64,000 nucleotides of DNA from CAVQCT01 sp964520865 (GTDB taxonomy: Bacteria > Zixibacteria > MSB-5A5 > GN15 > FEB-12). The stretch's first letter is position 1, and each line of letters begins with the position of its first letter. Below the pieces are notes generated by a model. That model searched no databases. It saw only the letters and a program-made list of their open reading frames with translations, and had not been told where the DNA came from. Both the position numbers and the translations under genes were made by a program. Shown in pieces: positions 1 through 10,462 of this stretch. The DNA lies in assembly GCA_964520865.1 (NCBI GenBank), contig CAZFOY010000007.1, positions 21,338 to 85,337 of the forward strand, read 5' to 3'.

Positions 1-507
1 CTGATCAAGAAGCTTCCATATTATGCAGAGAAAATACCGGGCGGTTCATTGGTGGTGACTTCACTTGAGGGGGTGCTTCACCACGCGCAGGCAAAATCGC
101 TTTGGTATTTGTTATTTGGCACCGCTTGCTGTGCGATCGAGCTGATGTGCACCGGCGCATCGCGTTACGACTTTGACCGCCTTGGTATGATTTTCCGTGC
201 TTCGCCACGCCAATCCGACCTCATAATAGTAGCCGGCACGATCACCAAGAAGATGGCTCCGAGGCTCCGCACCCTGTATGACCAGATGGCGGAACCGCGC
301 TACGTGATCGCGATGGGCGGATGCACTATTAATGGTGGGCCGTTCTATTACGACTCCTACGCCGTCGAAAAAGGCGTTGACCATATTCTCCCGGTCGACG
401 TGTACATCCCCGGTTGCCCTCCGCGACCTGAGTCGCTGCTCGAAGGGTGTCTGACGCTCCAGAAGAAGATCAAAAAGCAGAAACTGGGCGACTGGCAGGA
501 AAAGTGA
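1..507 (+). CDS. nuoB: NADH-quinone oxidoreductase subunit B (5' partial)
   Basis: Complex I subunit that carries the terminal iron-sulfur cluster N2, which passes electrons to quinone at the cytoplasmic/membrane-arm junction. The reading frame is open to the first base of the window, so the N-terminus is cut off; 168 codons are visible. Four cluster ligands can be seen: the tandem cysteines in TACCAIEL (visible residues 43 and 44), the Cys in MGGCT (108) and the Cys in PGCPPRPE (139). It is followed after one base by nuoC and heads a tightly packed operon. An upstream nuoA is expected but lies outside the window. The assignment is secure; only the true start is unknown. Confidence 0.97.
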   Translation: MIKKLPYYAEKIPGGSLVVTSLEGVLHHAQAKSLWYLLFGTACCAIELMCTGASRYDFDRLGMIFRASPRQSDLIIVAGTITKKMAPRLRTLYDQMAEPRYVIAMGGCTINGGPFYYDSYAVEKGVDHILPVDVYIPGCPPRPESLLEGCLTLQKKIKKQKLGDWQEK

Positions 508-508
508 G

Positions 509-985
509 ATGACCAAAGACGAGCTGAAGGCATACATCGAAAGCAACTTCTCGGGCAAGCTCACCGCACTGGATACCGGTCGTTACGATCTCCTGTTTGA
601 AGCGAAAAAGGGCGACCTCGTGGAACTGGCTCGTGCCCTTCGCGATGATGAATCGCTCAAGTTCGACTATCTTTGCAATATCGGCGCTATCGATACGCGT
701 GAACGGTTTGAGATAGTCTATTCGATTGCATCCACGGTCAACCGGTTGCGATTGGATTTCAAGATCGTGTTTAGCTACGACGACGCCGAAGTGGAGTCGG
801 TGCAGACTGTCTGGCCGGCGGCCAACTGGTACGAGCGCGAAATCTGGGAGCTGTACGGTATCGATATAAAGAATCATGACAACCTGAAACGCTTTCTGTT
901 GCCCGATGACTGGAATCAGGGACATCCGATGCGCAAAGACTGGGACGCGCCTGATTTCGTTCGGTTCCCGGAGTTTGAAGTATGA
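509..985 (+). CDS. nuoC: NADH-quinone oxidoreductase subunit C
   Basis: Peripheral-arm subunit of complex I (30-kDa subunit family), 158 aa, the normal length for a stand-alone NuoC. The family signature is present as WYEREIWELYGI followed by the HPMRKDW block near the C-terminus. The ATG lies one base after the nuoB stop, and the gene overlaps nuoD by the four bases ATGA, so the two are probably translationally coupled. NuoC and NuoD are separate genes here, unlike the fused NuoCD of enterobacteria. NuoC scaffolds the N2 region and has no cofactor of its own. Confidence 0.96.
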   Translation: MTKDELKAYIESNFSGKLTALDTGRYDLLFEAKKGDLVELARALRDDESLKFDYLCNIGAIDTRERFEIVYSIASTVNRLRLDFKIVFSYDDAEVESVQTVWPAANWYEREIWELYGIDIKNHDNLKRFLLPDDWNQGHPMRKDWDAPDFVRFPEFEV

Positions 986-2091
986 CCGAAGTCGGATTGA
1001 GAACCGAAGAATTCCAGGTCAACATGGGGCCGCACCATCCGTCGACCCACGGCGTCTGCCGGTTGTTGTTGACGATGGATGGAGAGAAAGTAGTCAAGGT
1101 CGAACCTTTCATCGGCTACCTTCACCGCTCCATAGAGAAGATTTGTGAAAACCGCACCTATCACCAGTGTATCCCGATTCTCGACCGATTCGAATATGTT
1201 ACGGCAATGTCTTGCAACTACGTCTTCGCCCTTTCGGCAGAGCGGCTGGCACAGATAGAAGTCCCCGAGCGGGCGGAGTTCCTTCGCGTCATCATGCTGG
1301 AACTCAACCGGATAGCCTCGCATCTGATTTTCTTCGGGACGACGGCGATGGATATCGGCGCGCTGACGCCTTTCCTGTACGGTCTGCGCGAGCGCGAGAT
1401 GATCATGGATCTGTTCGAGATGACCTGTGGTCAGCGCCTGACCTACAACTATATACGAATCGGCGGCGTCTCCAAAGATATCCTGCCGGCATTCGTTCCG
1501 AAATGCCGCGAAACGATCAATATAATCAAAGATAAAGTAGACGAGTACGAGGCGTTGCTGAACGGCAATCCGATCTGGAAAGCGCGCACGATCGGTATCG
1601 GTCCGCTTACCGGCGAAAAGGCCGTCGCATTCGGCGCTTCCGGGCCTATCCTGAGAGCATCCGGAGTCAAATACGATCTTCGCCGCGATGATCCATACAG
1701 TATTTACGACAGATTTGAATTCGACATTCCCACTCGTCAGAATGGCGATGTGTTCGACCGGTACGTACTGAGACTTGAAGAGATCCGGCAGTCGATCAGG
1801 ATCATCGGGCAGGCGCTCGACGGAATCCCGGAAGGGGATTTCAAGGCGAAGGTATCGTTGAAATTCAAGCCGCCGGCGGGAGAGGCCTACACTCGCATAG
1901 AGAACTCCCGCGGTGAGATGGGCGTTTATCTGATCTCCGACGGTACGGAGAAGCCGGTCAGGGTGAAGACCCGGGGTGGTTCATATAATCACCTGCAGCT
2001 CATTCCGGAGATCGCAACCGACTGCCTGATCGCGGATCTGGTGGCGATTTTTGCGTCGTTCGATATTATCATGCCGGAGGTCGATCGATGA
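982..2091 (+). CDS. nuoD: NADH-quinone oxidoreductase subunit D
   Basis: The 49-kDa subunit of complex I, which forms the quinone-binding pocket together with NuoB. The 369-aa protein is shorter than many NuoD because its N-terminus is brief. It shows the NMGPHHPSTHGV quinone-site segment at about residues 13-24, the GSYNHLQLIPE segment, and the family's C-terminal ending SFDIIMPEVDR. It is related to the large subunit of NiFe hydrogenases but lacks their metal-binding cysteine pairs, as all NuoD do. It overlaps both nuoC and nuoH by four bases. Confidence 0.97.
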   Translation: MTEVGLRTEEFQVNMGPHHPSTHGVCRLLLTMDGEKVVKVEPFIGYLHRSIEKICENRTYHQCIPILDRFEYVTAMSCNYVFALSAERLAQIEVPERAEFLRVIMLELNRIASHLIFFGTTAMDIGALTPFLYGLREREMIMDLFEMTCGQRLTYNYIRIGGVSKDILPAFVPKCRETINIIKDKVDEYEALLNGNPIWKARTIGIGPLTGEKAVAFGASGPILRASGVKYDLRRDDPYSIYDRFEFDIPTRQNGDVFDRYVLRLEEIRQSIRIIGQALDGIPEGDFKAKVSLKFKPPAGEAYTRIENSRGEMGVYLISDGTEKPVRVKTRGGSYNHLQLIPEIATDCLIADLVAIFASFDIIMPEVDR

Positions 2092-3155
2092 CCCTTGCCC
2101 TGATGCAACCGGTGGAACTATCTCCGACCTTCCTGTGGATCCAGCATCTGCTCGAAGCGATTGGCATCGGCGGCATGTGGTCAATCGTGATTACCTACGC
2201 GATTCTCGCGGTCGTCACGTTTGGTGTACTGGCACTGCTTGCCCTGTTCCTGGTCTGGTGGGAAAGAAAATTTGCCGGGCATATTCAGCAGCGGTTCGGC
2301 CCGATGATGACCGGATGGCACGGCTGGTATCAGACAATTATGGATGCGGTGAAACTGCTCCAAAAGGAAGATATCCTGGTAGTCACGCGCGACCGAATGG
2401 TCTTCTTCTGGGCGCCGATCATCGCTTTTGTCGCGGCGTTCGCCGCCTATATCGTGATTCCTTTCGGCAAAGGGATCATTGTCGCCGATTTGAATATCGG
2501 TATTCTCTATATCATTGCGATCACCACGTTCACGATTATCTCCCTGCTCATGGCCGGATGGGGCTCGAACAACAAATATGCTCTTCTCGGCGGGATGCGT
2601 TCCGCTGCGCAGGTGGTGAGTTACGAAGTCCCGATGGTGGCCTCGATCCTGACGGTAGTTCTGTTCGCCGGATCGTTGTCGATGGTCGACATCGTAGATT
2701 CGCAGTCGGGATGGTTCTACAATTGGAACATCTTCCGCTTACCGTTCGGTCCGATTGCGTTCATCACTTACATCATCGCTGCCACGGCCGAAGCGAATCG
2801 AACTCCGTTTGACATTCCGGAGGCGGAGCAGGAACTGGTGGCAGGGTTCAATATCGAGTATTCCGGCATGAAGTTCGCCATGTTCTTCCTCGCCGAATTT
2901 GTAAATATGTTCACGGTGTCGGCGATCGCCACGACCCTCTTTCTCGGGGGATGGACCGGCGTTCTGCTTCCGTCATGGATGTGGTTCTTGGGCAAGACGC
3001 TTGCGGTGGTAGCACTGCTCATGCTCTTCCGCTGGACCTTCCCGCGCCTTCGGGTTGACCAGTTGATGGAATTCTCCTGGAAGTATCTGGTGCCGATTAC
3101 CTTTGCGAACCTGATTTTGGCCGGCTGGATGAAGTACGCCGGATGGTACTGGTAA
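2088..3155 (+). CDS. nuoH: NADH-quinone oxidoreductase subunit H
   Basis: Membrane subunit (ND1 family) at the heel of complex I that links the quinone cavity to the proton-pumping arm. The protein is 355 aa with about eight hydrophobic segments. The conserved cytoplasmic loops are visible: WWERKFAGHIQQRFGP after the first helices and RTPFDIPEAEQELVAG before the last third. The acidic residues of the second loop are those implicated in coupling in the family. The ATG overlaps the nuoD stop, and the TAA overlaps the nuoI ATG by one base. Confidence 0.97.
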   Translation: MTLALMQPVELSPTFLWIQHLLEAIGIGGMWSIVITYAILAVVTFGVLALLALFLVWWERKFAGHIQQRFGPMMTGWHGWYQTIMDAVKLLQKEDILVVTRDRMVFFWAPIIAFVAAFAAYIVIPFGKGIIVADLNIGILYIIAITTFTIISLLMAGWGSNNKYALLGGMRSAAQVVSYEVPMVASILTVVLFAGSLSMVDIVDSQSGWFYNWNIFRLPFGPIAFITYIIAATAEANRTPFDIPEAEQELVAGFNIEYSGMKFAMFFLAEFVNMFTVSAIATTLFLGGWTGVLLPSWMWFLGKTLAVVALLMLFRWTFPRLRVDQLMEFSWKYLVPITFANLILAGWMKYAGWYW

Positions 3156-3808
3156 TGAGTGACCGCAACAACGTCATAAAGGAAATTTTCATCGGCCTCA
3201 AGGAGCTGATCCTTGGTATGGGAATTACCGGCAAGCACCTCGGACGTCACGCCGTGACTCTGCAGTACCCGGTCCAGAAAATGGAAATGCCGGAGCGTTC
3301 GCGCGGAATCGTGGTGCTGCTTTCTGACAAAGAAACGGGTGAACTCAACTGCACCTCCTGCATGCTCTGCATGCGGGCCTGTCCGACGGCGGCGATTCGT
3401 ATCGAGGCTCCCCGGGATGAAAACAAGAAGCGTCAGCTCAAGTCATTCGTGGTCGACAACACAATCTGCTGTTTCTGCGGGCTGTGCGAGGAAGCGTGCA
3501 ACTTCTCAGCGATCAAGATGGCGCCGAAATATGAATTCTCGACCTGGACGCGCGAAGAATTGATCTGGGACAAGGACAAGCTGCAGGAGATGGGTCGGGA
3601 CGTTGACTATGTAGATACCCGGAAGAAGAAACCGGCCAAGGCGGCGGCGGCAGCACCGAAGGCGGACGCGAAAGCCGAGCCGAAGGCTGAAGCGAAGGTT
3701 GAATCGAAGCCTGAGCCGAAACCGGAACCCAGGGTCGAGCCCAAGGCCGAAGACGCAAAGCCGAATCCTGGTTCGGATGAAGATTCGAAGAGGAAGGAAG
3801 AGAAATGA
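3155..3808 (+). CDS. nuoI: NADH-quinone oxidoreductase subunit I with charged C-terminal tail
   Basis: Complex I subunit with two [4Fe-4S] clusters (N6a, N6b) that relay electrons towards NuoB. Two ferredoxin motifs are visible: CTSCMLCMRACP and CCFCGLCEEAC. An in-frame ATG twelve bases upstream lies inside nuoH; the ATG overlapping the nuoH stop (TAATG) is preferred and gives 217 aa. The core ends near residue 150. It is followed by about 65 residues of low-complexity Ala/Lys/Pro/Glu repeats (KAEPKAEAK-like), which the usual roughly 150-180-aa NuoI lacks. The tail is probably disordered and its role is unknown. Confidence 0.95.
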   Translation: MSDRNNVIKEIFIGLKELILGMGITGKHLGRHAVTLQYPVQKMEMPERSRGIVVLLSDKETGELNCTSCMLCMRACPTAAIRIEAPRDENKKRQLKSFVVDNTICCFCGLCEEACNFSAIKMAPKYEFSTWTREELIWDKDKLQEMGRDVDYVDTRKKKPAKAAAAAPKADAKAEPKAEAKVESKPEPKPEPRVEPKAEDAKPNPGSDEDSKRKEEK

Positions 3809-4314
3809 CGGGCGTACCCGAAGTCGGATTTGTCTTTTGGATTCTTGCGGTGATGATGATCGTCTCGGCTTTCATGGTGGTCAGCCTGAAGAACATATTC
3901 CACTGCGCGCTCTTTCTTGTGTTCTCTCTTTTCTCAGTGGCCGGGATTTATATTATGCTTCACGCCGAGTTTTTGGCCGCGGCCCAGGTACTTATCTATG
4001 TCGGGGCAGTTGCAATCCTGATGATCTTCGCAATCATGCTGACAAGTAACCTGGCTTCGAAGAAAATTCACCAGGTGAATGAAAACGCACTGGTGTCGTT
4101 CTTTATTTCCCTGATCTTCTTTATAAGCGTCTGCATGCTCCTGTACAACACGAGAGTCTGGCGCTATGCGGTCGACAGTCTGCCGGAGAACAATGTCATG
4201 GCGGTCGGTAAGGCGCTCATGACAGAATACATGCTGCCGTTCGAAGTTGTTTCGGTTCTCATGCTGGCGGCGATGATCGGTGCGATCGTGCTCGCCCGAA
4301 AGGAGCGCTCCTGA
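3805..4314 (+). CDS. nuoJ: NADH-quinone oxidoreductase subunit J
   Basis: Small membrane subunit (ND6 family) of complex I, 169 aa with five predicted hydrophobic segments. The HAEFLAAAQVLIYVGAVAIL stretch is the typical helix-3 region with its pi-bulge signature (YVGAVAIL). It lies between nuoI (four-base ATGA overlap) and nuoK (one-base TGATG overlap). It helps transmit conformational change from the quinone site to the antiporter-like subunits. Length, hydrophobicity and position all agree. Confidence 0.96.
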   Translation: MTGVPEVGFVFWILAVMMIVSAFMVVSLKNIFHCALFLVFSLFSVAGIYIMLHAEFLAAAQVLIYVGAVAILMIFAIMLTSNLASKKIHQVNENALVSFFISLIFFISVCMLLYNTRVWRYAVDSLPENNVMAVGKALMTEYMLPFEVVSVLMLAAMIGAIVLARKERS

Positions 4315-4613
4315 TGTTCTATTATCTGGCGCTCGCCGCTCTGCTGTTCTCGATCGGTCTTTTTGGCGTGCTCACGCGTCGGAACGTCATCGGGATTCTC
4401 ATGTCACTGGAGCTGATGTTTAATGCGGCGAATATCAATTTCGTCACTTTCAACAGATACATTATTACCGACGGACTCGCCGGCCAGATATTTGCCATCT
4501 TTGTCGTAGTAGTGGCGGCGGCCGAAGCTGTGGTCGGGTTGGCCATAGTCCTGCTGCTGTATCGCAACTGGCAGGGTATCAATGTCGATAACGTCAATGT
4601 TATGAAGTGGTAG
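4314..4613 (+). CDS. nuoK: NADH-quinone oxidoreductase subunit K
   Basis: ND4L-family subunit of complex I, 99 aa, with three transmembrane helices. The conserved membrane glutamates of the family are present in SLELMFNAANINFV (helix 2) and AAAEAVVGLAIV (helix 3); these form part of the fourth proton path. The start overlaps the nuoJ stop, and nine bases separate it from nuoL. Confidence 0.97.
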   Translation: MFYYLALAALLFSIGLFGVLTRRNVIGILMSLELMFNAANINFVTFNRYIITDGLAGQIFAIFVVVVAAAEAVVGLAIVLLLYRNWQGINVDNVNVMKW

Positions 4614-4622
4614 GTTGAGACG

Positions 4623-6707
4623 ATGACAGAACATGCATATTTGATACCCCTCCTTCCCTTGTTTTCGTTCATCATGATCGTCTTCTTCCTGCGTTGGAAG
4701 GAAAAGGTATCGGCGGGTCTGTCCATCGCTATGATCCTCGGGTCGTGGTTGATGTCCGTCATAATTCTGATCGAGACGATCTCGCGCGGAGCCGTTCCTT
4801 ACGAGGCGTTCTATAAGTTCATCGACCTGCCCAGATTCACGCTCGAGATCGGGATCCTGATTGATTCACTTACGGCTGTAATGCTGGTCGTTGTAACCAC
4901 CGTGGGGGCATGCGTCGAGATCTACTCACTTGGATACATGAAAGACGATCCGCGCTTCAGTCGGTTCTTCGCCTATCTGTCCCTCTTCCTGTTCAGCATG
5001 CTGGGCCTGGTCGTTGCCAACAATTTCTTCATGATCTTCATTTTCTGGGAGCTGGTCGGACTCACTTCGTATCTGTTGATCGGATTCTGGTTCGAGAAGA
5101 AGTCAGCGGCCGACGCCTGCAAGAAAGCATTCCTGACCACGCGAGTGGGCGATCTCGGTTTCCTCATCGGCCTGTTCCTGGTGGCGTTCTATTTCGGGAC
5201 GTTTAACTACCACCATGTGTTCGAGATCGTTGGTACAGGCACGGTCCCGGCCGGAGTCATCACGGCGGCGGCGATTTTCATATTCTGCGGTGCGGTAGGT
5301 AAATCCGCACAATTTCCGCTTCACGTTTGGCTGCCCGACGCGATGGAAGGTCCGACCCCGGTATCGGCTTTGATCCACGCGGCCACGATGGTCGCGGCCG
5401 GTGTCTATCTCGTGGCGCGTTCGATGAGCCTGTTCGTAGGTTCGGCCGATGCTTCGCTCGTAGTTGCGATCATCGGAGTGGTGACCTCGTTCATGGCGGC
5501 GACAATCGGTCTGGTTCAGAATGATATTAAGAGAGTGCTTGCTTACTCAACCGTGAGTCAGCTCGGATATATGATAATGGCGCTGGGTCTGTACGGCTAC
5601 GATACGGCCCACGAGGTTCACTCTTCGGGATTCTACGCCGGAACGTTCCATCTCATGACGCACGCATTCTTCAAAGGCCTCCTGTTCCTCGGCGCCGGAT
5701 CGGTAATTCACGCGGTTCATACGAACGACATTCAGGAGATGGGCGGACTCTGGAAGAAAATGAAAATTACTGCGATCACGTTTATGATCGCGTCCGGATC
5801 TATTTCCGGAATATTTCCCCTGTCCGGGTTCTGGTCGAAAGACGAGATTGTCGCAACGACGGTACATCATCCGATCTTCATGGTCCTTACCCTGGTCATC
5901 GCGTTCATGACAGCTTTCTATATGTGGCGACTCTGCTTCCTCACGTTCACGGGAAGTCCGCGCGATCAGCACAGGTACGATCATGCCCATGAATCGCCGG
6001 GCGTGATGACTTATCCTCTGATGCTGTTGGCGTTTCTATCGATATTTGCCGGTTGGGTCGGTATCCCCGCCCTTGAACACGGCTTCGCGGCCTTCGTTTA
6101 CCACGAGCATGCTTACCACCCGCATTTCAACTGGGGTATGGCGCTGCTCTCGACCGTGGTTGCCCTGTCCGGCGTCGGGTTGGCCTACCTGATGTACTAC
6201 AAACGTTCGATTTCTCCGGAAAAGGTGGCCGCGGCATTGAAACCGCTCTATAAACTGACTTACAATAAATACTACTTCGACGAGATCTATCAGGTTATCA
6301 TAATCAACCCGCTCATGGCATTCGGTCGCCTCATGTGGAGTTTCGATGCGAGGGTGATCGATGGGTTCGTTAATCTCGTCGGCAAAGCGACAATCCTCTG
6401 GGCACAGGTCAAGCAATGGTTCGACGTCTGGATTGTCGATGGTGCGGTGAACGGCTCCGGCTGGATAGTCCGCAAGGGAGCATCGATACTCCGTTATCTT
6501 CAGACCGGCTCCCTGCAATTCTATATCCTGTTCATTATGACTATTGTGGTGATCTTCGGCATGTACAAGTTCGAATCGTCGCTCATCAATATCAGCTGGC
6601 CCGCGCTGACGCTCGTGTTTGTTGTCGGACTGGCCTTTCTTTCGATTGTTGCGAAGATGGTTCAGGCCAGGATTAAACCGGAACAGGATTCGGAAGGCGA
6701 AGAATAG
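4623..6707 (+). CDS. nuoL: NADH-quinone oxidoreductase subunit L
   Basis: Distal antiporter-like proton-pumping subunit of complex I (ND5 family), 694 aa. The pump core shows WELVGLTSYLLIGFW with the key helix-5 glutamate and PLHVWLPDAMEGPTPVS with the helix-7/8 lysine region just upstream (GKSAQF). A long C-terminal extension with extra hydrophobic segments and amphipathic stretches corresponds to the lateral helix that distinguishes NuoL from NuoM and NuoN. It follows nuoK closely and is separated from nuoM by 25 bases carrying a ribosome-binding site (GGAGGA). Confidence 0.97.
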   Translation: MTEHAYLIPLLPLFSFIMIVFFLRWKEKVSAGLSIAMILGSWLMSVIILIETISRGAVPYEAFYKFIDLPRFTLEIGILIDSLTAVMLVVVTTVGACVEIYSLGYMKDDPRFSRFFAYLSLFLFSMLGLVVANNFFMIFIFWELVGLTSYLLIGFWFEKKSAADACKKAFLTTRVGDLGFLIGLFLVAFYFGTFNYHHVFEIVGTGTVPAGVITAAAIFIFCGAVGKSAQFPLHVWLPDAMEGPTPVSALIHAATMVAAGVYLVARSMSLFVGSADASLVVAIIGVVTSFMAATIGLVQNDIKRVLAYSTVSQLGYMIMALGLYGYDTAHEVHSSGFYAGTFHLMTHAFFKGLLFLGAGSVIHAVHTNDIQEMGGLWKKMKITAITFMIASGSISGIFPLSGFWSKDEIVATTVHHPIFMVLTLVIAFMTAFYMWRLCFLTFTGSPRDQHRYDHAHESPGVMTYPLMLLAFLSIFAGWVGIPALEHGFAAFVYHEHAYHPHFNWGMALLSTVVALSGVGLAYLMYYKRSISPEKVAAALKPLYKLTYNKYYFDEIYQVIIINPLMAFGRLMWSFDARVIDGFVNLVGKATILWAQVKQWFDVWIVDGAVNGSGWIVRKGASILRYLQTGSLQFYILFIMTIVVIFGMYKFESSLINISWPALTLVFVVGLAFLSIVAKMVQARIKPEQDSEGEE

Positions 6708-6732
6708 TTTTGATTTTGGAGGATAGATTATA

Positions 6733-8211
<1,479 letters not shown>

Positions 8212-8212
8212 G

Positions 8213-9727
8213 ATGATGAACGCGCAGCTCCCACAGATGAATTTCTCGATGATGCTTCCGGAGATCTTTCTCTTTCTCTGGGCGCTGGTCGTAATTACGT
8301 TTGATCTGGTTACTCGCAGAAAGAGCGAGACCGCGACCGGATATCTGTCCATGCTCGGTCTGGCTATAACCGGGGCCATACTTGCCTTTACCGGCTACGG
8401 ACGCGGGTTCGGCAATATGTTCTTCAACGATCCCTTCTCGCTGTTCTTCAAGATTATTTTCCTTGGTGCTGCCTTTATGGCGATCGGCAGCTCATTCGGA
8501 ATAGTCAAAAAGAAAATTGTCAATCACCGGGGCGAGTTCTTCGGACTTATCCTCTTCTCGACAGTCGGTATGATGTTCCTTGCGTCCTCGAACGAACTGC
8601 TGTCGTTGTATATCGGCCTTGAACTGACGACGATTCCGCTCTTTGTGCTGGCGGCGTTCTTTAAGGACAATAAGCTGTCGGTCGAAGCCGGGATGAAGTA
8701 CTTCGTCATTGGAGCGTTCTCATCGGCGCTGCTTCTGTATGGTTTATCGTTCCTCTACGGTTTGTCCGGCACGACCGATATCGTTCAGATGAAAATCAAC
8801 ATGGCCATCACCCACCTTACCTTCAAGAACATCGGCGTGATGCTGATTGTCTCGACCTTGCTGATTCTTGCGGGAATCGGATTCAAGCTGGCGCTGCCGC
8901 CGTTCCACCAGTGGGCGCCGGATGTGTACGAAGGTGCGCCGACTCCGGTTGCGGCCTTCCTCTCGGTAGGATCCAAAGCGGCCGGCCTGGTCGCCTTTGC
9001 CAAGATATTCGTGAACGGTTTGTTCGCTTTCTGGGGACCTGAAATGGCGCCGAACGACTGGGGGAGAATGGTCGCGGTCGCGGCAATCCTGGCTTTGATC
9101 ATCGGAAATGTCGTGGCTATCCGTCAGTCGAATATCAAGAGGATGCTTGCATATTCGTCGATTGCCCAGGCCGGATACATCATGATCGGCATGGTGTCGA
9201 TATCAGATTTCGGTCTGTCCGCGGTGGGATACTATATATTCGCCTATTTGTTCGCCAATATGGGTGCGTTTGCGATGGTCGTGATTTTCGAGGACCAGAC
9301 CGGATCATGTCAGATCGCGAGCTATCGCGGGTTGTCCAAAACCTCGCCCTTCTTTGCCGCTTCCCTTTCTCTTTTCCTGCTGTCGCTGGCCGGGATTCCG
9401 CCGCTCGCCGGCTTCATGGCGAAATACAAAGTTTTCGCGGCCGCTATAAATTTGGCTACGACCGGACAGGGAAGATACGATTTCCTCTACTGGCTGACCG
9501 GAATCGGTCTGCTGACCGCCGTCTTTTCACTCTTTTACTATGCCAACGTGATCAAGGAGATGTACTTCTCCAGGGATGAGTCGCCGTACCGCATAGTGTA
9601 CTCTTTTGCAGCTTCGGCCGTGGTGATCATCGGCCTGGCCGGTATCTTCATTGTGGGTATCGTCCCCGAACCGATCCTCCAATTTGCCGGCAAGATCTCG
9701 GCTGTCTTCGGATTTATGCCCCACTGA
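8213..9727 (+). CDS. nuoN: NADH-quinone oxidoreductase subunit N
   Basis: Proximal antiporter-like proton-pumping subunit of complex I (ND2 family), 504 aa. The family loop reads LPPFHQWAPDVYEGAPTPV, and the helix-5 region is LYIGLELTTIPLFVLAAF. Two adjacent ATG codons (8213 and 8216) could both serve. This is the last nuo gene: a new promoter follows within 20 bases of the stop. No nuoE, nuoF or nuoG is found between nuoD and nuoH or after nuoN. Confidence 0.97.
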   Translation: MMNAQLPQMNFSMMLPEIFLFLWALVVITFDLVTRRKSETATGYLSMLGLAITGAILAFTGYGRGFGNMFFNDPFSLFFKIIFLGAAFMAIGSSFGIVKKKIVNHRGEFFGLILFSTVGMMFLASSNELLSLYIGLELTTIPLFVLAAFFKDNKLSVEAGMKYFVIGAFSSALLLYGLSFLYGLSGTTDIVQMKINMAITHLTFKNIGVMLIVSTLLILAGIGFKLALPPFHQWAPDVYEGAPTPVAAFLSVGSKAAGLVAFAKIFVNGLFAFWGPEMAPNDWGRMVAVAAILALIIGNVVAIRQSNIKRMLAYSSIAQAGYIMIGMVSISDFGLSAVGYYIFAYLFANMGAFAMVVIFEDQTGSCQIASYRGLSKTSPFFAASLSLFLLSLAGIPPLAGFMAKYKVFAAAINLATTGQGRYDFLYWLTGIGLLTAVFSLFYYANVIKEMYFSRDESPYRIVYSFAASAVVIIGLAGIFIVGIVPEPILQFAGKISAVFGFMPH

Positions 9728-9743
9728 GGGCAACCGAAATTAT

Positions 9744-9772
9744 TTGACATAGGAAATACCGCCGAATATACT
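9744..9772 (+). promoter_or_regulatory. sigma70-type promoter upstream of the DUF502 gene
   Basis: A perfect -35 TTGACA is separated by 17 bases from -10 TATACT. Transcription would start near 9779, about 30 bases before the DUF502 start codon. It marks the boundary between the nuo operon and the following three-gene group. Confidence 0.75.
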
Positions 9773-9808
9773 CAGGCTATAATTACTTTCACCCCAGGTG
9801 GTTTGGCT

Positions 9809-10462
9809 GTGAGACAATTGCTCAACATAGTGAAGCGGTATTTCGTATCCGGCGTTCTCGTGGTCGTTCCGCTTATCCTTACCTATCTCGTGCTCAAGTT
9901 TCTTCTGGAGGCGGTGGATAACATCCTTCGGCCGATAATCGAGCAGGTATTCGGATATTACGTGTTCGGGCTGGGAGTACTGACCACCATACTGCTGATA
10001 CTTCTGGCCGGGGTCCTCACTCGGAATTTTGTTGGCGCTCAGCTCTACCGATATGGCGAGCGGATACTCGGGCGGATGCCGATCATTCGGCCGGTCTATT
10101 CCGCCGCCAAGCAGTTGCTCGAGGCGATCGCAATGCCATCGACAAGCACCTTCAAAGAAGTTGTCCTGGTCGAGTACCCGAGGCGTGGCGCCTATGCCGT
10201 CGGATTTGTCGCGAAGGAAATTGCTCTGGATACCGACGGGACTCCGCGCAAACATACTGTTGTCTTTGTCCCGTCAACCCCGACGCCGGTCTCCGGCATC
10301 GTGATTATAGTACCGTCGAACGAAGTTACACCGCTTGATTTGACACTTGAAGAAGGAGCCAAATTCCTCGTGTCGGGAGGAGCAGCCTCCCCGGAACAGC
10401 TCAGGCGGAAAGTCGGTTTCAAAAACAGTGATGACAATGAGGTTAGATATGAAGTTGGCTAA
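9809..10462 (+). CDS. DUF502 family membrane protein
   Basis: Inner-membrane protein of the DUF502 family, function unknown, 217 aa. Two N-terminal transmembrane segments (GVLVVVPLILTYLVLKFLL and VFGLGVLTTILLILLAGVL) are followed by the family's conserved IPIIRPVY-like motif, here RMPIIRPVYSAAKQLLEAI, and a soluble beta-rich C-terminal half ending in a VFVPSTPTPVSG segment. The GTG start is chosen because AGGTGG lies seven bases upstream; a TTG six bases earlier is too close to that site. It begins a new transcription unit and overlaps the next gene by fourteen bases. Confidence 0.85.
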   Translation: MRQLLNIVKRYFVSGVLVVVPLILTYLVLKFLLEAVDNILRPIIEQVFGYYVFGLGVLTTILLILLAGVLTRNFVGAQLYRYGERILGRMPIIRPVYSAAKQLLEAIAMPSTSTFKEVVLVEYPRRGAYAVGFVAKEIALDTDGTPRKHTVVFVPSTPTPVSGIVIIVPSNEVTPLDLTLEEGAKFLVSGGAASPEQLRRKVGFKNSDDNEVRYEVG

